This document shows, piece by piece, positions 21,974-29,739 of a stretch of DNA of 36,491 bases; position 1 is the first letter of the stretch; every line of letters starts with the position of its first letter. This stretch comes from Micromonospora chalcea. Its GTDB lineage: Bacteria; Actinomycetota; Actinomycetes; Mycobacteriales; Micromonosporaceae. The notes under the pieces are model-generated. The model worked only from the letters and a program-made list of their open reading frames with translations. It made no database searches and had not been told where the DNA came from. The position numbers were made by a program, and so were the translations under genes. The DNA lies in contig NZ_MAGP01000152.1 of assembly GCF_002926165.1 (NCBI RefSeq), positions 1-36,491 of the forward strand, written 5' to 3'.

Positions 21974-22762
21974 TCAGCCGGCACCCGGGCTGCCCGCCCG
22001 CGCGGCCGGCTTGGCGTCGGCGGCGGGCGCGGCGGCCGGCTTTTGTCGCTTCGCGAGAACGATCACGACCACCAGAAGGAGCACGAGCGCGGCCGGCACC
22101 AGCGCGGGCGCCAGCGCCTGCCAGAGCGGCCACACCGGCTCGGCGAGCCCGTCCGTGGCCAGGTCCGTCCAGGTCATCGCGGCGCCTGGGAGCAGGGCGA
22201 CAGTCACCAGCACGCCCACCAGCCGGGGTACGCGCGGCTGCCTCCGCGCCAGCAGCCAGAACAGGGCCGCGCCGGCGGCTGCGCCGAGCAGGGCGCCGGT
22301 GATCGTGGCGGCGAGGAACCCGCGGGGCGCGGCCGGTTCAATGCTCAACCTCGGCCCGGCCGCCAGGTGGGTGAGCGTGAGCGCCATTCCGTCTCTCTCG
22401 GCCCGCCAGCCGTCACACCGGGAACCCGGCACGTCGCGGAACTCCCGCCACCCCCGCGTCTCGGCGACCGCCCGCAGCCGCTCGGACAGCGCGCAGTCCG
22501 TGCCGCCGCCGTACTGGAGTTCGACCTGATTCCCGCCGAGGTCGTCGGCCGCCAGCGCGACGCCGTATCGGTAGCCGAGCGCGGTGAGCGAGCCGATCGG
22601 TTCGGTCCCGGGGAGCAGTTCCCGGGCCGCGCTCTGCGCCTTGTCGAGGCTGACCGGGCCGCCGCCCCGGCCGCCGTACCAGGACCCGGCGGCCAGACCG
22701 ACAGTGCCGAGCAGCACCGCGCCGAGCAGGACCACCGCGACGTGCCGCAGCCGATGCCGCAC
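21974..22762 (-). CDS. membrane protein of unknown function with N-terminal anchor and C-terminal helices
   Basis: About 262 residues from GTG 22762 (VRHRLRHVAVVLLGAVLLG), preceded by AGGGGGTGGG. One N-terminal helix (about 8-28) is followed by an outer domain of about 125 residues with two cysteines (GGTDCALSER, GSRCDGWRAER). Three further helices lie at about 155-175, 182-203 and 218-245, and the protein ends in a Lys/Ala tail. An in-frame ATG at 22804 would add a non-hydrophobic tail and is less likely. The family is not recognised. The IS element lies just upstream, so the original promoter may have been displaced. Confidence 0.75.
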   Translation of the reverse strand: MRHRLRHVAVVLLGAVLLGTVGLAAGSWYGGRGGGPVSLDKAQSAARELLPGTEPIGSLTALGYRYGVALAADDLGGNQVELQYGGGTDCALSERLRAVAETRGWREFRDVPGSRCDGWRAERDGMALTLTHLAAGPRLSIEPAAPRGFLAATITGALLGAAAGAALFWLLARRQPRVPRLVGVLVTVALLPGAAMTWTDLATDGLAEPVWPLWQALAPALVPAALVLLLVVVIVLAKRQKPAAAPAADAKPAARAGSPGAG

Positions 22763-22846
22763 CGGCCCACCCCCTGAAGTAGTGCGGCTCAGCGTAGCCA
22801 TCACGCGCCCCCCGGGTGCCCGGCGCGGGGACCGGAGCGCCGCCTC

Positions 22847-22867
22847 CTAGATGATTGAGTCCGAAGT
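22847..22867. repeat. IS982 left terminal inverted repeat
   Basis: 21 of 21 bases are complementary to 23834-23854. The similarity continues more weakly inward (TTCGGGCTG against CTTGGCTG). Confidence 0.9.
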
Positions 22868-22876
22868 TCGGGCTGG

Positions 22877-23773
22877 TCAGTGGTCGTATGCGATGAGTGA
22901 TCGTTTTCTGGGTGCGCCGGTGTCGGTGTTGTGCCAGATGCAGGTGGCCATCGCGAGCAGGCGCTGGCCGACGCGGGCGTAGATGCCGTGTCGACGGCGT
23001 GCGCCGTGTTGTTCGAGGCTGAGCTGGCCTTTGAGGGTGTCGAAGATCGCTTCGATCCACTGGCGCATGTGCAGCAGGCGCCGTTCGGCGGGGCTCGCGG
23101 CTGGGTCGGATGTGCCCTTGCGGGCGGGTCGGACCAGGTGGACGCTGAGGTTGTCGAGGAACGTCTCGAACGTCTGGCCGGCGAAGCCCCGGTCGGCGAG
23201 GATTACCTGCCCGGCCTGGACGAGGTGGTGGTCGACTTCCAGCAGGGCGGCCATGACGTCGCGTTCGTCGAGTTTCGGGTTGGCCAGGCACCAGGTCACC
23301 GGCATGCCCTCAACGGTCGTGACCAGGTACAGGCGCATGCCCCAGAAGTAGCGGGTGTGCGAGGCGCAGTAGCCGTAGCCGGCGTCGCCTGCCAGGTCGG
23401 AGCGTCTGGCGGTCTCGCGGGAGGCTCCGCAGGGCACCGGGGTGGAGTCGACCAGCCGCAGGATCGGTGCACCGGTGGGGGTGTTCTCGGCCAGGTGCCG
23501 GATCGCCGCGGCGATCAGCGGGCCGGCGGCTCGTAGCCGTTTGCCGTATCCGGGCTGGTCGGGGATGTAGGGGAACAGATGGCGCAGGTGCTTGCGGGCG
23601 TAGCGGATCCAGCGCCGTTCACGGGGGAAGTCCAGCAGGACCTGCGCGATGGCCAGGCAGAGCAGTTCGGCGTCGGACAGCAGGGGCGGGCGACCGATCC
23701 GGCGGCGGCCGATGACGTGATCGTCGAGGAACACGTAGAGTGCGGTCAGAAGGGTATCGAGGTCTGTCTTCAC
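22877..23773 (-). CDS. IS982-family DDE transposase
   Basis: 298 residues, full length. Catalytic acidic residues are Asp109 (LRLVDSTPVPCG), Asp194 (VILADRGFAG) and Glu241 (MRQWIEAIFDTLKGQLSLE). The family-typical KTDLDTLLTALYVFLDD start, SDLAGDAGYGYCASHTRYFWG block and IWHNTDTG...RSLIAYDH end are all present, so the element looks functional. The start is GTG 23773 without a good ribosome-binding site. It lies in the loop of an 11-bp-stem hairpin (23750-23793), which would limit translation. Confidence 0.92.
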   Translation of the reverse strand: MKTDLDTLLTALYVFLDDHVIGRRRIGRPPLLSDAELLCLAIAQVLLDFPRERRWIRYARKHLRHLFPYIPDQPGYGKRLRAAGPLIAAAIRHLAENTPTGAPILRLVDSTPVPCGASRETARRSDLAGDAGYGYCASHTRYFWGMRLYLVTTVEGMPVTWCLANPKLDERDVMAALLEVDHHLVQAGQVILADRGFAGQTFETFLDNLSVHLVRPARKGTSDPAASPAERRLLHMRQWIEAIFDTLKGQLSLEQHGARRRHGIYARVGQRLLAMATCIWHNTDTGAPRKRSLIAYDH

Positions 23774-23793
23774 AAACTGACATCGATACCCTT
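23750..23793 (-). promoter_or_regulatory. hairpin enclosing the transposase start codon
   Basis: AAGGGTATCGA (23750-23760) and TCGATACCCTT (23783-23793) are perfect 11-bp inverted repeats. The 22-nt loop contains the GTG start (23771-23773). In mRNA this would hold the initiation region in a hairpin, a known way for insertion sequences to damp transposase made from outside transcripts. Confidence 0.55.
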
Positions 23794-23833
23794 CGCCATG
23801 TCCGAGTCAAGCCCGCGCTGCCGTACAGCCAAG

Positions 23834-23854
23834 ACTTCGGACTCAATCATCTAG
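23834..23854. repeat. IS982 right terminal inverted repeat
   Basis: Perfect partner of 22847-22867. Its last four bases (CTAG) include the TAG stop of the deaminase gene. Confidence 0.9.
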
Positions 23855-24276
23855 TAGTGGTCCTCGATCGGCCGGCGCGCCTCGTCGAACATCGCCGGTC
23901 CGTCGTACCGCACCGGGCGCGGCGCCGGGGTGGCCGGTTTGACCTGCTCGAACTGCTCGGTGGACAGCGCGTACACGACCCGGCCGAGGCCTGATGCGTT
24001 GATCGCCACGGTGCACATCGGGCAGGGCTGGCAGCTGGTGTACATGGTGGTGGCGACCGCCGCCTCGGGGGCGAGCTGCCGGGCGGCCCAGCGGGCCAGC
24101 TTCAGCTCCGGGTGCGCGGTGACGTCCCGATCGGAGACCACCGTGTTGTGGTCCTCGATCAGGACGGTGCCGTCCGCGCCGACCAGCAGCGACGCGAACG
24201 GCCGCTCGCCGGACGCGCCGGCCCGGTCGGCGAGTTCCACGGCGCGGCGCAGGAACGCTTCGTCGTCGGGGGTCAT
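23851..24276 (-). CDS. nucleoside/cytidine deaminase-like zinc enzyme
   Basis: 141 residues. Zinc-binding motifs of the cytidine deaminase superfamily are present: THPE-type TAHPELK (His ligand and catalytic Glu, with Pro in place of the common Ala) and PCPMC with the two cysteine ligands in SCQPCPMCTVAI. The GERPFASLLVGADGTVLIEDHN segment resembles guanine- or tRNA-adenosine-deaminase-like nucleoside deaminases. It deaminates a free base or nucleoside in the cytoplasm; the substrate is not assigned. ATG 24276 has AGGAGAG about 5 nt upstream. It starts 15 bp after the questin-oxidase-like gene, so they form an operon. Its stop codon TAG lies in the CTAG at the IS border, yet the protein ends naturally (RPIEDHY). 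Confidence 0.88.
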   Translation of the reverse strand: MTPDDEAFLRRAVELADRAGASGERPFASLLVGADGTVLIEDHNTVVSDRDVTAHPELKLARWAARQLAPEAAVATTMYTSCQPCPMCTVAINASGLGRVVYALSTEQFEQVKPATPAPRPVRYDGPAMFDEARRPIEDHY

Positions 24277-24291
24277 CGGCTCTCCTGGTGG

Positions 24292-25323
24292 TCAGTCGGC
24301 GGCGATCTGCTCGACGGATCGGGCGGCGACGGCGCGCAGGTCCGGGTCACCGCTGCGGGCGTACGCATCGCTCAGGGTGTCGATGAATTTGATCGCGTGC
24401 GCGTCCCCGGTGTCCAGCGCCCGCGCCATGACCTCGCCGAGTTCCGGCCCGGCGGCCGGTGGGAGGGCACGCGCCCCGGCCGGGGCGTAGGCGGCGGTGA
24501 CGGCGGCGGCCGCCGCCCAGGCGGCCGCCAGGCTCGGCCGCCAGAGCGCCGGCGGCAGGGCCGGGAGCGTCCGCAGCACGGCGTTCGGCGCGGTCGCCGC
24601 GTGCACGAGCATGACCGGGGCGGCGTACCCGTGGGTGCCGTGCCGGAGCACGGCGGCGTCAACGACCGCCGCGAGCCGGGTGGGCGCGTCGTCGGCCGCG
24701 TCGCCGGGCACCGCCGCCGCCACCGCCGGCCACCGGGTCAGATCGGCCAGTTGCGCCAGGCGCGCCCGGATGCCGAACCGCTGGTCGGGTACGCGCGGCA
24801 CCGCGTCGAGCGCGGACCGCGCGTCGGTCATCGGATACGGCCCGGCGCCTGGCGGCGCGAGCGGCTGCCAGCGGGCGGCCCAGTAGGCGAGCCCGTGGCC
24901 GAGTTCGGTGACCCGCGGTCCGGTCTCGGCGTCGAGCAGGGCGCGTACGGCGTGGCCGACGCGGATGACACCGTGGGTGGCGCCGGCGGCGATGCCCGGC
25001 AACAGGCGAGGCCACCAGCGGGCCAGCACGTCGCGCCACGGCTCGCCGGCCAGCTCGCGGTCGAAGAGGTCGAGCCAGTCGCCGGTACGCACCGGGTCGC
25101 CGAGCGGGTCGCGCCACTCCGCGGGTGCGATACGCCGGATGCCGCGCGGGCGTTCCTCCAGCCGGTCGGCGTACGCGTCGATCCAGCGGTGCACCGCCCG
25201 CCCGTGGCCGTGGCGCACCAGCGCCTCCGCCGCCATCGGCACGTGGTTGGACAGCCACCCGTCGCGCTCGGGACCGGTGTGGCGTACGCGCTCGTACGCC
25301 TCGTCGAGTACGGAGTTCAGCAC
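24292..25323 (-). CDS. questin oxidase-like family protein
   Basis: 343 residues, soluble and Ala-rich. The signature LLPGIAAGATHGVIRVGHAVRAL, together with LDEAYERVRHTGPERDGWLSNHVPMAAEAL near the start and HAATAPNAVLRTLPALP later, matches the questin-oxidase-like family (DUF4243). The fungal founder opens an anthraquinone ring; bacterial members are mostly uncharacterised, so the substrate is unknown here. GTG 25323 gives the expected N-terminus; the ribosome-binding site is weak. It is probably co-transcribed with the deaminase immediately downstream. Confidence 0.82.
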   Translation of the reverse strand: MLNSVLDEAYERVRHTGPERDGWLSNHVPMAAEALVRHGHGRAVHRWIDAYADRLEERPRGIRRIAPAEWRDPLGDPVRTGDWLDLFDRELAGEPWRDVLARWWPRLLPGIAAGATHGVIRVGHAVRALLDAETGPRVTELGHGLAYWAARWQPLAPPGAGPYPMTDARSALDAVPRVPDQRFGIRARLAQLADLTRWPAVAAAVPGDAADDAPTRLAAVVDAAVLRHGTHGYAAPVMLVHAATAPNAVLRTLPALPPALWRPSLAAAWAAAAAVTAAYAPAGARALPPAAGPELGEVMARALDTGDAHAIKFIDTLSDAYARSGDPDLRAVAARSVEQIAAD

Positions 25324-25403
25324 GTCGGCAAGCGTCCGACCTGAAGTCCGGTTGACGTCAAGCGGCGCGGAACCGGCGGGGATCGGACGACGTCGAAGCG
25401 GCC

Positions 25404-25913
25404 ATGAGACTTCGTGCCCTGCTTGTCGTCGCCCTGGCAGCTCTCGGCCTCGTCGTCGTCATGTCACCCCCGAAACCCGCGTGGGCGTGCTCGTGCGTCG
25501 GGTCCACCACCGAACAGGACGCCAACCTCGACAGCACCGTCGTCGGCACCGTCTCGCAGGTGACCGACAGGGCGATCCGGCTCACCGTCGAGTCCGTCGA
25601 GAAGGGCGGCGCCCAGGTCGGGAACAGCCTCACGCTGCGCGTCTCGCCCGGCGAGGCCGCCTGCGGCTACGCCTTCCGCCTCGGCACCCGGTACCGGGTG
25701 AACTCGTATGGTGGCGCCACCGGCGTGTGCGCCGGAATCCGCGAGCTGTCGAGCCCGCCGGCGGCCACCACGCCGTCCGTCGCCACGGCTGAGCGGACGC
25801 GGGCCGCGGGACCGCCTGCCTGGTGGATCGTCGGCGGCGTGACGGTGGCGGCGCTCGCCGCCGCCGGGCTGGTGGTGGCGGCCAGGCGGCGGACCGGACG
25901 CGGACAGCCCTGA
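25404..25913 (+). CDS. secreted TIMP-like protein with C-terminal membrane anchor
   Basis: 169 residues. A signal peptide (MRLRALLVVALAALGLVVVM...AWA) is cut just before CSCVG. The mature N-terminus beginning CSC, the following V(V/F)xGTVxx pattern (TVVGTVSQVTDRAIRLTVESVEKGG) and the later Cys residues (ACGYAF, GVCAG) recall the TIMP/netrin-like OB fold. A Thr/Ala linker and a C-terminal helix (about 136-160) ending in RRRTGRGQP anchor it to the membrane, domain outside. Bacterial members have no assigned function. It converges on the MOSC gene. Confidence 0.78.
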   Translation: MRLRALLVVALAALGLVVVMSPPKPAWACSCVGSTTEQDANLDSTVVGTVSQVTDRAIRLTVESVEKGGAQVGNSLTLRVSPGEAACGYAFRLGTRYRVNSYGGATGVCAGIRELSSPPAATTPSVATAERTRAAGPPAWWIVGGVTVAALAAAGLVVAARRRTGRGQP

Positions 25914-25925
25914 CGGCCGGTCAGG
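25909..25925. terminator. small hairpin over two facing stop codons
   Basis: CCTGAC-ggccg-GTCAGG, a 6-bp stem, contains the TGA of the TIMP-like gene (25911-25913) and the TGA of the MOSC gene (25921-25923 on the other strand). Same design as 828-841. Confidence 0.4.
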
Positions 25926-26568
25926 ACAGGCGGCGGCGGATCCGTGCCATGTCCTCCTCGGGCAGCGCGTCGGCCACCAGCAGCCGGGGCAGCAGCTCCG
26001 TGTCCAGCGTCGTGGCCCGGAACACCAGCGCCACCGTCACGTCGTGGCCGGGCCGGTGCACGACCTCGACCGGGTCGCCGGCCCCGACGCTGCCCGGCGT
26101 GATCACCCGCAGGTACGCCCCGGGCCGTACCTCCTCGGTGAACCGCTTGATCCAGCCGCGTTCGCCCAGCCACCCCTGGAACGTCCCGCAGGGGATGCGC
26201 GGGCAGGTGACCTCCAGCACCAGGTCCGGGCCGATCCGCCACCGCTCGCCGATCAGCGCGCCGTTGACGTCCAGCCCGCTGGTGGTCAGGTTCTCGCCGA
26301 AGCTGCCGTCGGCGAGCGGGCGGTCCAGCTCGGCCTCCCAGTGGTCGAGATCCTCCCGCGCGTACGCGTAGACCGCCTGGTCGGTGCCGCCGTGGTGGGC
26401 CACGTCGTAGACCCGGTCGCCGGCCAGCCCGACATCGCCGGTGCCCTTCGGTCCGGGCGCGGTGACGGCGACCCGGCCGTCCACGGGCCGCTTGTCGATG
26501 CCGGTGGCCCCGATGCCCTTCCACGGGTTCGGTTGCGGTCGGCCCACGTTTACGGAGATCACCCTCAT
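25921..26568 (-). CDS. MOSC-domain protein (YiiM-like)
   Basis: 215 residues from ATG 26568 (MRVISVNVGRPQPNPWKG). The MOSC domain (about 25-165) shows LAGDRVYDVAHHGGTDQAVYAY, FGENLTTSGLDVNGALIGERWRIG and the conserved cysteines in LEVTCPRIPCGTFQGWLG. A YiiM-type C-terminal part follows. MOSC proteins bind or transfer sulfur or bind molybdenum cofactor; YiiM-like members reduce N-hydroxylated substrates. The substrate cannot be stated. An open frame continues upstream to 26754 but is not protein-like. It diverges from the Hsp70-fusion gene. Confidence 0.88.
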   Translation of the reverse strand: MRVISVNVGRPQPNPWKGIGATGIDKRPVDGRVAVTAPGPKGTGDVGLAGDRVYDVAHHGGTDQAVYAYAREDLDHWEAELDRPLADGSFGENLTTSGLDVNGALIGERWRIGPDLVLEVTCPRIPCGTFQGWLGERGWIKRFTEEVRPGAYLRVITPGSVGAGDPVEVVHRPGHDVTVALVFRATTLDTELLPRLLVADALPEEDMARIRRRLS

Positions 26569-26698
26569 GACGGCGACGGTATGCGGCGCGGGGCCGGACG
26601 GGCCAGTCCATTCCCCCGGGCCGGGTGAACGGCGAGGCGGCGTGGCCTGCGTACGATGCGGGCCGGACATCCTCGTCGGGTGGTGGAGGTAGCCGCGG

Positions 26699-29662
26699 AT
26701 GGCAGGCCAGCAGGACGGTTTCGCCCTCGGCGTGGACCTCGGGACCTCGAACACCGTGGCGGTGCTGCGCTGGCCGGACGGGCGGACCCGGCCGGTGCTC
26801 GTCGACGGCCATCCGATCCTGCCGTCCGGCGTGTACGCCGACGCGGACGGTCACCTGCACGTCGGGCGGGACGCGCAGCGCCTGGCGCAGGCCGACCCGG
26901 CCGGCTACGAGCCGAACCCGAAGCGCCGGGTCGACGAAGAGACCGTCGAGCTGGGCGGGCGGGCGTACCGGCCGGCGGAGCTGCTGGCCGCGACGCTGCG
27001 CGCGGTCGCGGACGCGGCGGTGGCGGCGGTCGGGATGCTGCCCCCGGCGGTGGTCACCCACCCGGCGGCCTGGACGCCGGCCCGCCGTCAGGTGCTGCAC
27101 GACGCGCTGGAACTCGCCGGCTGGCCGGCCGCGGCCGAGCACACGCTGGCCGGGCCGATCGCGCCCGGCACCCGCCTGCTGCGCGAGCCGGTGGCCGCGG
27201 CGCGCTACTTCACGCAGGTGCTGCGCCGGCCGGTGCCGGTGGGCGGTTCGGTGGCGGTGTTCGACTTCGGCGGCGGCACGCTCGACGTGGCGGTGCTGCG
27301 CAACGAGGGCGCCGACCCGTGGGGCGACTCCGGCTTCCAGCTGGTCGCTACCGGCGGGATTCCCGACCTCGGCGGCCTGGACCTGGACGCGGCCCTGCTC
27401 GGGCGGCTCGGCGAGCTGGTCGGCCCGGCCCACCCGCGTGAGTGGGCCCGGCTGACCGAGGCGACGACGACCGCCGAGCGGCGGGACCGCCAGCAGCTCT
27501 GGGACAACGTGCGCGGCGCGAAGGAGATGCTGTCCCGGGCCCTGGTGGCGCCGGTGGCCGTACCGGGGGTGGAGGCGGCGGTGCCGCTGACCCGGGAGGA
27601 CTTCGAACGCCTGGCCGCGCCGCTGCTGGCCCGGGCGGTGACGGAGACCCGGGAGGTGACCGCCGCCGCCGGGTTGCGCCCGGAACAGCTCAGCGGCCTG
27701 TTCCTGGTCGGCGGGTCGACCCGGGTGCCGCTGGTGGCCCGGCTGCTGCACGCCGAGCTGGGCATCGCGCCGACGGTGCTGGAGCAGCCGGAGATGCCGG
27801 TCGCCGAGGGCGCGCTCACCGACCTGCCGCTGCCCCGGCGGTCCGGGCGCCCCGCCGTGCCGGTCCAGCCCGCGTCGGCCCAGCCCGTGCCCACGCAGCC
27901 CGAACCGACAGGGCCCGCGCCGGGCGGGACCGACGCCGGCACGGCGAGCGCCGCCACGGTCCCCGCCGGTGCGACCAGGACGAACCCGACCGCGCCGCTC
28001 GGCGGTACGGACGCGGCCTCCGCCGGACCGCACGGCACGCTGGTCGCCGACGGGCCCGTCCCGCAGACCCCCGCCACCAGGTACGACGGCACGCCGCTCG
28101 CCGGAGGTCCGGTCCCGCACCCGAGGTACGACGGCACTCCGGGCGTCCCCGGTTTCGTGCCGCCGGGGGCAGCGCCCGCCGCGCACCACGCCGGTCCCGG
28201 CGTACCCGGGATGCCGCCGCCCGGCGGTGGATGGCCACCGGCGGGGCCCGGTCCCGGCGTACCCGGGGCGCCTTTCTCCCCCGCTCCGGGCGGTGTCCGG
28301 CCCGGCGGCGGCCGGCCCCGGCGCGGCCGGTGGATCGCGCTCGGCGCGGGTCTCGTGGTCGTCGCCGTGGCGGCGTCGGTGCTGCTCTGGGTGTTCCGGG
28401 ACCGGCACCCGGCGCTGGACTTCCACACCGCCGAGCTGGTGAGGACGGTGGCCGCCGGTGACACGCGGCCGGACCAGATGTTCACCGCGACGCTCGGGGA
28501 GCGCGCCTACCTGGCCCGTTCGCTGCCCGACGACCACCTCCACGTGACGGCCGTCGAGGCGGCCACCGGCAGGACGGTCTGGGAGAAGCGGACCGACGCG
28601 GCCACGCAGCGGTGGGCGGGGATCCGGGCGCTGCCCGACGGGCTGCTCGTCCTCGGCGACGCCACCGGCGGCGGCACTCCGCGCGTGCTCGCGGTGCTCG
28701 ACGGCGACTCCGGCGAGCAGCGCTGGCAGACGGACGTGGGCCGCGACGACGCGCTGTTCTTCGGGGCCGACACGGTGGTCCGGGTGGACCGGGCCGGCGA
28801 GCGCCTGGTCGGGCTGCGGTTGGACGACGGCCGGCAGCGGTGGGAGCGGCGCAACCCGCGCACCGAGTACGGCGACGCCCGTACGAAGGTGCTGCCGGTC
28901 GGCACCGGCGCGGCGCTGGACGGGCCCGGTGACGCCGAGGGCTCGCCGCTCGCCCCGTGGGCGGGGAAGGCGGACCGGCTGGTGCAGGTCGGCGCGGACC
29001 GCTCGGTCCGGGTCCTGGACCTGCGCAGCGGAAAGGTCCTCAAGGACCGGGGCAACGTGGCCGGCCTCGACGACCCGATGGCCGCCCGCGACGACCGGCT
29101 GTACGTGGCGGAGGACGACCGTGGCCTGCGGCTGCTCTCCTACGACCTGGGCAGCCTCGGCACGCCCGGCGTGCTGTACGAGGCGCCGGAGCAGGGCGGC
29201 CGGGTGAAGGATCTGGTCACCTGCGGCGAACGTCGCGTGTGCCTGCTGGAGACGCCCGCCGGCGGCGCCGACGGCACCCGGGTGGTGGCGGCGACCGAGG
29301 GTGAGGGCAACCGGCAGTGGCCGGCGCCGGGCACCGAGTCGCTGGTGCCGGTCGGTGAGCACGTGCTGGCCGTGCAGGGCTCGCCGGACGCGGTGACGCT
29401 GTTCGCGCCGGACGGCACGGCGAAGGTGCTGCGGGACCGGGACGGGTTCGCGGTCCGGCTGGACGCCGGCAACCTGCTGATCTTCTCCGAGGCGCCGAGC
29501 GCGTACGAGGACGACCGCGTCCTCGCCGGGACGGCGGTGGACGGCAAGCCGGTCGAGATGGGGCAGCTCAAGCAGATCCGCAGCGAGTCCTGCTCGTGGA
29601 ACACCGAGATGCTGGTGTGCGGCGCGGAGAAGGAGTTCCGGTTGTACCGGTTCGCCGGCTGA
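26699..29662 (+). CDS. Hsp70-like ATPase fused through a membrane helix to an outer beta-propeller
   Basis: 987 residues. Residues 1-380 are an Hsp70 nucleotide-binding domain with phosphate-1 GVDLGTSNTVAVL, phosphate-2 FDFGGGTLDVAVL and adenosine motif LFLVGGSTRVPLVARLL. No Hsp70 substrate-binding domain follows. Instead there is a Pro/Gly/Thr-rich linker (about 381-543) with repeated RYDGTP and VPG units, one membrane helix (about 545-565, IALGAGLVVVAVAASVLLWVF), and an outer domain of about 400 residues with PQQ-like propeller blades (TGRTVWEKR, SGEQRWQTD, DGRQRWERR). The cytoplasmic ATPase could signal ligand binding outside or the reverse. ATG 26699 has TGGAGG upstream. Comparable fusions occur in actinobacteria but remain uncharacterised as far as I know. 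Confidence 0.88.
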   Translation: MAGQQDGFALGVDLGTSNTVAVLRWPDGRTRPVLVDGHPILPSGVYADADGHLHVGRDAQRLAQADPAGYEPNPKRRVDEETVELGGRAYRPAELLAATLRAVADAAVAAVGMLPPAVVTHPAAWTPARRQVLHDALELAGWPAAAEHTLAGPIAPGTRLLREPVAAARYFTQVLRRPVPVGGSVAVFDFGGGTLDVAVLRNEGADPWGDSGFQLVATGGIPDLGGLDLDAALLGRLGELVGPAHPREWARLTEATTTAERRDRQQLWDNVRGAKEMLSRALVAPVAVPGVEAAVPLTREDFERLAAPLLARAVTETREVTAAAGLRPEQLSGLFLVGGSTRVPLVARLLHAELGIAPTVLEQPEMPVAEGALTDLPLPRRSGRPAVPVQPASAQPVPTQPEPTGPAPGGTDAGTASAATVPAGATRTNPTAPLGGTDAASAGPHGTLVADGPVPQTPATRYDGTPLAGGPVPHPRYDGTPGVPGFVPPGAAPAAHHAGPGVPGMPPPGGGWPPAGPGPGVPGAPFSPAPGGVRPGGGRPRRGRWIALGAGLVVVAVAASVLLWVFRDRHPALDFHTAELVRTVAAGDTRPDQMFTATLGERAYLARSLPDDHLHVTAVEAATGRTVWEKRTDAATQRWAGIRALPDGLLVLGDATGGGTPRVLAVLDGDSGEQRWQTDVGRDDALFFGADTVVRVDRAGERLVGLRLDDGRQRWERRNPRTEYGDARTKVLPVGTGAALDGPGDAEGSPLAPWAGKADRLVQVGADRSVRVLDLRSGKVLKDRGNVAGLDDPMAARDDRLYVAEDDRGLRLLSYDLGSLGTPGVLYEAPEQGGRVKDLVTCGERRVCLLETPAGGADGTRVVAATEGEGNRQWPAPGTESLVPVGEHVLAVQGSPDAVTLFAPDGTAKVLRDRDGFAVRLDAGNLLIFSEAPSAYEDDRVLAGTAVDGKPVEMGQLKQIRSESCSWNTEMLVCGAEKEFRLYRFAG

Positions 29663-29739
29663 CCGGAAGTGAGCTTGACAGCGATCGATGCCTCGGCTGG
29701 TGTGAACGGCAGAGAGATCGACGTTCGTCAGGAGGCCCC

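Larger units (their letters stand above)
22847..23854 (-). mobile_element. complete IS982-family insertion sequence
   Basis: One transposase gene bounded by perfect 21-bp inverted repeats at 22847-22867 and 23834-23854 (outer ends CTAGATGATTGAG). Both ends include CTAG. If CTAG is the duplicated target, the element proper is 22851-23850, exactly 1000 bp. No other target duplication is visible. The insertion lies at the stop codon of the neighbouring deaminase gene. Confidence 0.9.

Noticed and set aside
25353..25362. TTGACGTCAA palindrome upstream of the TIMP-like gene
   Set aside because: A single 10-bp palindrome, with no suitable -10 at the right spacing if TTGACG is read as a -35.
25667..29362. 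Very long open frame on the minus strand opposite the Hsp70 fusion
   Set aside because: Arg/Gly/Pro-rich low-complexity translation, typical of the reverse frame of a GC-rich gene. The plus strand holds clear Hsp70 and propeller motifs.
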